A stretch of 64,000 bases of DNA from Corynebacterium halotolerans YIM 70093 = DSM 44683 (GTDB taxonomy: Bacteria > Actinomycetota > Actinomycetes > Mycobacteriales > Mycobacteriaceae). Positions 59,981 to 64,000 of this stretch are shown in pieces (within the stretch, counting starts at the first letter, position 1; each line of letters begins with the position of its first letter). A program made the translations under genes and the position numbers. The notes under the pieces were generated by a model. That model was not told the origin of the DNA. It worked only from the letters and a program-made list of their open reading frames with translations, and made no database searches. The stretch covers positions 600,075-664,074 of the forward strand of contig NC_020302.1 in the NCBI RefSeq assembly GCF_000341345.1. Reading direction: 5' to 3'.

Positions 59981-61126
59981 TCAGATGTAGAACTCGATCT
60001 CGCCGGCCTGCTCCGGGGTCGGGGTCTTCAACGTCGGCCCCGCCAGCATGATGAAGCGGCGCAGGATGTTGTCCATCTGCCGGAACTCGGTGAGGAAGGC
60101 GTCGTGCCCGACGGGTGAGGAGATCTTGCCCATCGCCAGCAGGTTACCCAGATTGCGGGAGAGGTGCTCCTGCTGGTGGTAGGGGTAGAGGATGTCCGTG
60201 TCCACGCCGACGACCATGGTCGGCACGGTGGAGGAGGCCAGCGCCTTGTTCAGCCCTCCGCGTCCCCGGCCGATGTCGTGGCGGTTGAGGGAGTCGGTGA
60301 GGATGACGTAGGAGCCGGCGTCGAAGCGCTCGACGAGCTTGCGGGCCTGGTGGTCGAGGTAACTCTGGACGCTGAAGCGCTGCTTCGGACTGCGGAAGGT
60401 GCCGAAGGGGTCCTCGCCGGCCTGCGGATCCGAGCCGAACCGCTCGTCGATCTCGAGCTCGCCACGGTAGGTCAGGTGCGCGAGTTTGCGGGCGCTGCCG
60501 AGCCCGGCGGTGGGGAAGTAGCCGGTGTCGTGGTAGTCGCCGCCGTGCCAGAACAGGTCGTTCTCGATCATGTTGATCTGAGAGGACTGGATGCCGATCT
60601 GCCAGGCGCTGGCGCGGGCGGACACGGCGATGACCAGGGCGGCGTCGACCAGCCCCGGGTACATCAGCGTCCACTCCAGGGTGCGGGCGCCGCCCATGCT
60701 GCCGCCGATGACGGCGCTGACACGCTCGACGCCGACGGCGTCGAGAAACGTCTTCTCGGCCTTGACCTGATCCCGGATGGAGATCGCCGGGAAGCGGGAG
60801 CCCCAGTGGTCGCCGTCCGGGTGGCGCGAGGCGGGGCCGACGGATCCGCTGCAGCCGCCGAGGACATTGGTGCACAGCACGCAGAAGCGGTCGGTGTCCA
60901 GCGCCATGCCCGGGCCGACCAGGCCCTTCCACCATTCGGCGACGTCGGAATCGCCGGTCAGGGCGTGTTCGATGAGGAGGACATTGCTGGTTCCGTCGTC
61001 CGTGACCTTGAGCTCGCCCCAGCGCTGGTACGCGATGAAGGCGTCCTCGATCGTGCCGCCGGCCTCGGTGCGGAAGTCGCCGATGGACTGGATGCCGAGC
61101 TCGCCCTGCGGGACCAGATTCGCCAT
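59981..61126 (-). CDS. metX: Homoserine O-acetyltransferase
   Basis: MetX acetylates L-homoserine with acetyl-CoA, the first step to methionine. The 381 residues have an alpha/beta hydrolase fold with nucleophile Ser in GGSMGG near 145, Asp near 315 in VGVDTD and His in GHDAFL near 345. GGAGGTCC precedes the ATG at 61126. A McbR-like box lies 48 bases upstream. Confidence 0.96.
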   Translation of the reverse strand: MANLVPQGELGIQSIGDFRTEAGGTIEDAFIAYQRWGELKVTDDGTSNVLLIEHALTGDSDVAEWWKGLVGPGMALDTDRFCVLCTNVLGGCSGSVGPASRHPDGDHWGSRFPAISIRDQVKAEKTFLDAVGVERVSAVIGGSMGGARTLEWTLMYPGLVDAALVIAVSARASAWQIGIQSSQINMIENDLFWHGGDYHDTGYFPTAGLGSARKLAHLTYRGELEIDERFGSDPQAGEDPFGTFRSPKQRFSVQSYLDHQARKLVERFDAGSYVILTDSLNRHDIGRGRGGLNKALASSTVPTMVVGVDTDILYPYHQQEHLSRNLGNLLAMGKISSPVGHDAFLTEFRQMDNILRRFIMLAGPTLKTPTPEQAGEIEFYI

Positions 61127-61173
61127 TCCGGGGGACCTCCTGAAAATCGGGTGTGATTGCAGGCCAGTGTAAC

Positions 61174-61189
61174 TGGACCGCTCGGTCTA
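61174..61189. promoter_or_regulatory. McbR-like operator upstream of metX
   Basis: Read on the minus strand, TAGAC-N6-GTCCA differs in one base from the McbR box TAGAC-N6-GTCTA. It lies just before metX and matches the site before metQ in 14 of 16 bases. Confidence 0.75.
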
Positions 61190-61289
61190 GTCGAATTTCC
61201 GTTCCTTGTCCGCCGACGTTCGCGGAGTCGACCGGAGTCGGGGCGCCCCTTCGTGCTCATGGCCGTTCTCCGCCACTGTCACCGCCAGC

Positions 61290-62990
61290 TCACTTCACAT
61301 CGGTGATCACCGTGCCGGCTTCGAGCCGGGTGTCCGTGGGCCCGGAGAGCGTCCCGGTGTCGTAGTCGATCTCCAGGGTCTGGAGCGATCCGAACAACCC
61401 CTCGGCGGAGGCGGTGACCGGCCATCCCTGCGCCCGCAGTTCCTGGGCCGCCGGGGTGCCCACGAATGCGGACTCCGCAATGAACGTCTGGGTGCCGGCG
61501 TTGAACCGGAACCGCGGCGCCGCCACCGCCTCCTCCAGGGGCTGGTCCATGAGTGCCCATCGGGTGAGCGAGTTGCCGAGGATACTGAGGATATTGGACC
61601 CGCCCGGCGTACCGATCCCCAGGACGGGCCGGCCCTCGTTGTCCAGCACCATGGCCGGGTTCGACCACGTGACCGAACGCCGACCCGGCTCCGGCTGGTT
61701 CTGCGGGGTGTTGAAGGTGGTGAACCGGCTGAGCTGATCGTTGAGGAAGAATCCGCCGACCTCGGTTCCCGAACCCCAGAACTCGGTGAGGGTATTCGTC
61801 ATCGACACCACCGTGCCGTCGCTGTCCACCACGGTGAGGTGGGTGGTGCTCGGGGAGATCCCCGTGCTCCCGTCGGTCGGCCCGACGGCTCCGCCCGGAG
61901 CCGCCGGTGGGGTGCCCCCGACGAGTGCGGCGTTTCTGACCGGATCGACGAGCTCGCCGACGGGGATGTCGGTGAACGCGGGATCCCCCAGGTGCGTGCG
62001 GACGGTCTCCTCGGCGAGGACCCAGGCCTCGGAGATCTGCTGCACGTACTCCGCCGATTCCGGATCCAGCTCGGCGATGCCCTGGCTCTCGAGCACCTGG
62101 AGCATCTGGATGAGAGCCACCCCCGGAAGCGCCGGCGCCGAACCAACCACCTGGTAATCACCCACCGGGCCCTGCGGCGGTTCGCTGTGCTGGATCTCGT
62201 ACCGCTCCAGCGAGGCCGGATCGATTCCGTTGACCTGGGTGAGCTGGTCGGCGATCGTGCCGGTGTAGAAACTCTCCGGGCCCTCGGCCTGCAGCATCCG
62301 GAAGGTCTGGGCGAGTTCGGCCTGCACCAGGGGTTGTCCGACCTGCAGCGGTGTCCCGCCCGGCGCGAACTGTTCCTGACCGGCAACCGCCTGGGCACCG
62401 CCGGCGGCGATCCTGAGGATCAACTGCTCGGTGGCCGGAACGCCGCCCTCGGCCATGCGGATGGCGGGTTCCAGCAGTTGGGCCCACTCGAGCGTGCCGT
62501 GGCGGGCGTGGAGTTCCGCCATGCCCGCGACGAATCCCGGAATGCCGGTGTTCGACGGGGGGATCACGCCGTCGGCGGCCACGACCTCGCGGTAGTCGAA
62601 CGCCTCCGGTTCGCCGTCCTGTGTCGCGATCAGCGCCGATCCTCCGCCGCCCACGCCTGAGGCATAGGGCTCCACCACCGAGACCGCGAATGCGGCGGCA
62701 ATGGCGGCATCCACCGCGGTGCCCCCGGCGTCGAGCATCTCCATCCCCGCCTCGGCCGCGAGCGGGTGCCCGGCGTTCACGCCCTGCTGGTTGAGAACCG
62801 CCCCCGATTCCTGGGTTTCCTCGGTGGTCTGCTCCGGCCGGGTGCTTTCCGACGCCGTGGTGGCCGCCGTCTCGGGAGTGTTCGCGGGCTCATCGTCGGC
62901 CCCCGGCCCGGTGCAGCCCGAGAGAACCAGCATTCCGGCGAATAACGCCCCGAGACCTGCCCGGCGTGGTGCACCGACACTGATGCGCAT
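61290..62990 (-). CDS. ggt: Gamma-glutamyltransferase lipoprotein
   Basis: This enzyme cleaves gamma-glutamyl peptides such as glutathione, or transfers the glutamyl group. The 566 residues have a lipoprotein signal (lipobox LSGC near 23-26), a Thr/Glu-rich linker, the large-subunit part and the autocleavage site STTHLTVVD, with Thr382 as the future N-terminal nucleophile. GTPGGSN and VGGGGSAL are further family loops. ATG 62990 is chosen for the signal peptide. It lies between metY and metX, which are usually adjacent. Confidence 0.92.
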   Translation of the reverse strand: MRISVGAPRRAGLGALFAGMLVLSGCTGPGADDEPANTPETAATTASESTRPEQTTEETQESGAVLNQQGVNAGHPLAAEAGMEMLDAGGTAVDAAIAAAFAVSVVEPYASGVGGGGSALIATQDGEPEAFDYREVVAADGVIPPSNTGIPGFVAGMAELHARHGTLEWAQLLEPAIRMAEGGVPATEQLILRIAAGGAQAVAGQEQFAPGGTPLQVGQPLVQAELAQTFRMLQAEGPESFYTGTIADQLTQVNGIDPASLERYEIQHSEPPQGPVGDYQVVGSAPALPGVALIQMLQVLESQGIAELDPESAEYVQQISEAWVLAEETVRTHLGDPAFTDIPVGELVDPVRNAALVGGTPPAAPGGAVGPTDGSTGISPSTTHLTVVDSDGTVVSMTNTLTEFWGSGTEVGGFFLNDQLSRFTTFNTPQNQPEPGRRSVTWSNPAMVLDNEGRPVLGIGTPGGSNILSILGNSLTRWALMDQPLEEAVAAPRFRFNAGTQTFIAESAFVGTPAAQELRAQGWPVTASAEGLFGSLQTLEIDYDTGTLSGPTDTRLEAGTVITDVK

Positions 62991-63201
62991 GCGAATCGTC
63001 CCGTCCTCCCGCTTTCGGTTCCTCTCCGGCCTGAGGTGGTGCTGAGCCGGGGACCATCCCGGCACCGCACACCACATGGGTGCCAGTTAACCAAGATATC
63101 GGCGCGGGGGAGCGGGATTGGATGCCCGCGGAACCCGCGCCCGCCCTGTTGTCCCCGCTGCCGGTGACGCCGGGCCCTGCCGGGAACCGCGGGGTGGCGA
63201 G

Positions 63202-64000
63202 TTACACCGCCGCGAAACCGTTCTCGAGGTCGGCGATGATGTCGTCGACGTTCTCGATGCCCACCGACAGACGCACCGTGGACTGGGTGACGCCCGCACG
63301 TGCCAGGCCGTGCTCGTCGGACTGGGAGTGGGTGGTGGTCGCCGGGTGGACGACCAGGGAGCGCACATCGCCGATATTGGCCAGGTTGGAGTGCAGCTTC
63401 AGGGCGTCGATGAAGGCCCAGGCCTCGTCCTTGCCGCCGTCGATCTCGAAGGTCAGCACGGAGCCGGTGTACCTCAGGCCCAGCTTCTCCTTGACGGCGT
63501 ACCAGGGCGAGTCCGGCAGGCCGGCGAAGGCCACGGACTTCACCTTCGGGTGCTGGTCCAGGAACTCGGCGACCTGCACGGCGTTCTCGTTGTGGCGCTC
63601 CAGACGCAGGGAGAGCGTGTCCAGGCCCTGCACGCAGGCCCAGGCGTTGAACGCGGAGAGGGTGGCGCCGGTGTCACGCAGCAGGCCGACGCGGGCCTTG
63701 AGGCCGAAGGCCGGCGCGCCCAGGTCGGCGTACTTCAGGCCGTGGTAGGCCGGATCCGGGGTGACGAAGTTCGGGAAGACCGGCTCGCCGTCGCGCTCGG
63801 TGGTCCAGTCGAACGTGCCGCCGTCGACGAGCACGCCGCCCAGGCCGGAGCCGTTGCCGGTGTAGAACTTCGTCAGCGACGCCACGACGATGTCCGCGCC
63901 CAGCTCGAGCGGACGCACCAGGGCGGCGGTGGCGATGGTGTTGTCCACGATCAGCGGGACGCTGTTGCGGTGGGCGACTTCGGCGATGGCGGGGATGTCC
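63202..64000 (-). CDS. metY: O-acetylhomoserine sulfhydrylase, 5' part beyond window
   Basis: MetY makes homocysteine from O-acetylhomoserine and sulfide using PLP. The visible 266 C-terminal residues include VDNTIAT and the PLP lysine region ASLTKFYTGNG. RYTGSVLTFEI, SLVVHPATTTHSQ and RLSVGIENVDDII are typical of the Cys/Met metabolism PLP family. The start lies to the right of base 64000. Confidence 0.93.
   Translation of the reverse strand, partial: DIPAIAEVAHRNSVPLIVDNTIATAALVRPLELGADIVVASLTKFYTGNGSGLGGVLVDGGTFDWTTERDGEPVFPNFVTPDPAYHGLKYADLGAPAFGLKARVGLLRDTGATLSAFNAWACVQGLDTLSLRLERHNENAVQVAEFLDQHPKVKSVAFAGLPDSPWYAVKEKLGLRYTGSVLTFEIDGGKDEAWAFIDALKLHSNLANIGDVRSLVVHPATTTHSQSDEHGLARAGVTQSTVRLSVGIENVDDIIADLENGFAAV

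Overview
The window is high-GC actinobacterial DNA whose gene content and order point to the genus Corynebacterium. It carries a type VII secretion (ESX) locus next to rplM-rpsI-glmM, the run alr/tsaE ... tsaB-rimI-tsaD-groES-groEL1-whiB-sigD-rsdA-guaB-guaB3-guaA, a His-rich GroEL1, metNIQ and metX/metY preceded by McbR-like boxes, and folD next to a DUF3017 gene. Many genes have a -10 hexamer six or seven bases before the start codon, as expected for leaderless mRNAs. No rRNA, tRNA or CRISPR array was seen. The species cannot be named from the sequence alone.

Left part (1-11.3 kb). A large serine integrase on the minus strand runs off the left edge. Its element ends inside eccC: the ESX ATPase that follows has lost its N-terminal membrane anchor. 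The rest of the ESX locus (a secretion-associated membrane protein and two WXG100 proteins) is intact and is closed by two hairpins. It is followed by rplM-rpsI, glmM and a three-gene, translationally coupled cluster encoding a short helical protein, a large Pro/Glu-rich membrane protein and a small basic protein.

11.3-21 kb. An alpha/beta-hydrolase-fold protein without the usual serine is divergent from glmS. A P450 module follows: ferredoxin reductase and 3Fe-4S ferredoxin, a divergent LysR regulator, then the P450, with palindromic candidate operators in both control regions. Maleylacetate reductase lies downstream. Then come alr and tsaE.

21-33 kb. An NrtR/NdnR-type NAD regulator is divergent from nadB, and one palindrome supplies the -10 of both promoters. 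A methyltransferase and an anchored protein precede tsaB-rimI-tsaD. An insertion sequence sits exactly at the tsaD stop codon in a CTAG site. The HrcA/CIRCE-controlled groES-groEL1 pair, a WhiB factor and the SigD/RsdA pair follow.

33-44.5 kb. Purine genes guaB, guaB3 and guaA flank a gene for an Aer-like PAS protein. Next is a PspC envelope-stress module: a PspC membrane protein divergent from a PspC-fused histidine kinase with its response regulator. A D-amino-acid-dehydrogenase-like flavoprotein follows, preceded by 9-bp tandem repeats.

44.5-64 kb. This part holds membrane and lipoproteins with three copies of an AMIN-like domain, a sucrase/ferredoxin-like protein, a MerR regulator divergent from a SulP transporter, a DUF222-HNH protein and a HAD phosphatase broken by one frameshift. 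It continues with metQ-metN-metI, two bacterial-PH-domain proteins, trmL, folD, a DUF3017 protein, metX, a gamma-glutamyltransferase lipoprotein and the 3' part of metY, which runs off the right edge. metQ and metX carry McbR-like boxes, so methionine uptake and synthesis are probably co-regulated.
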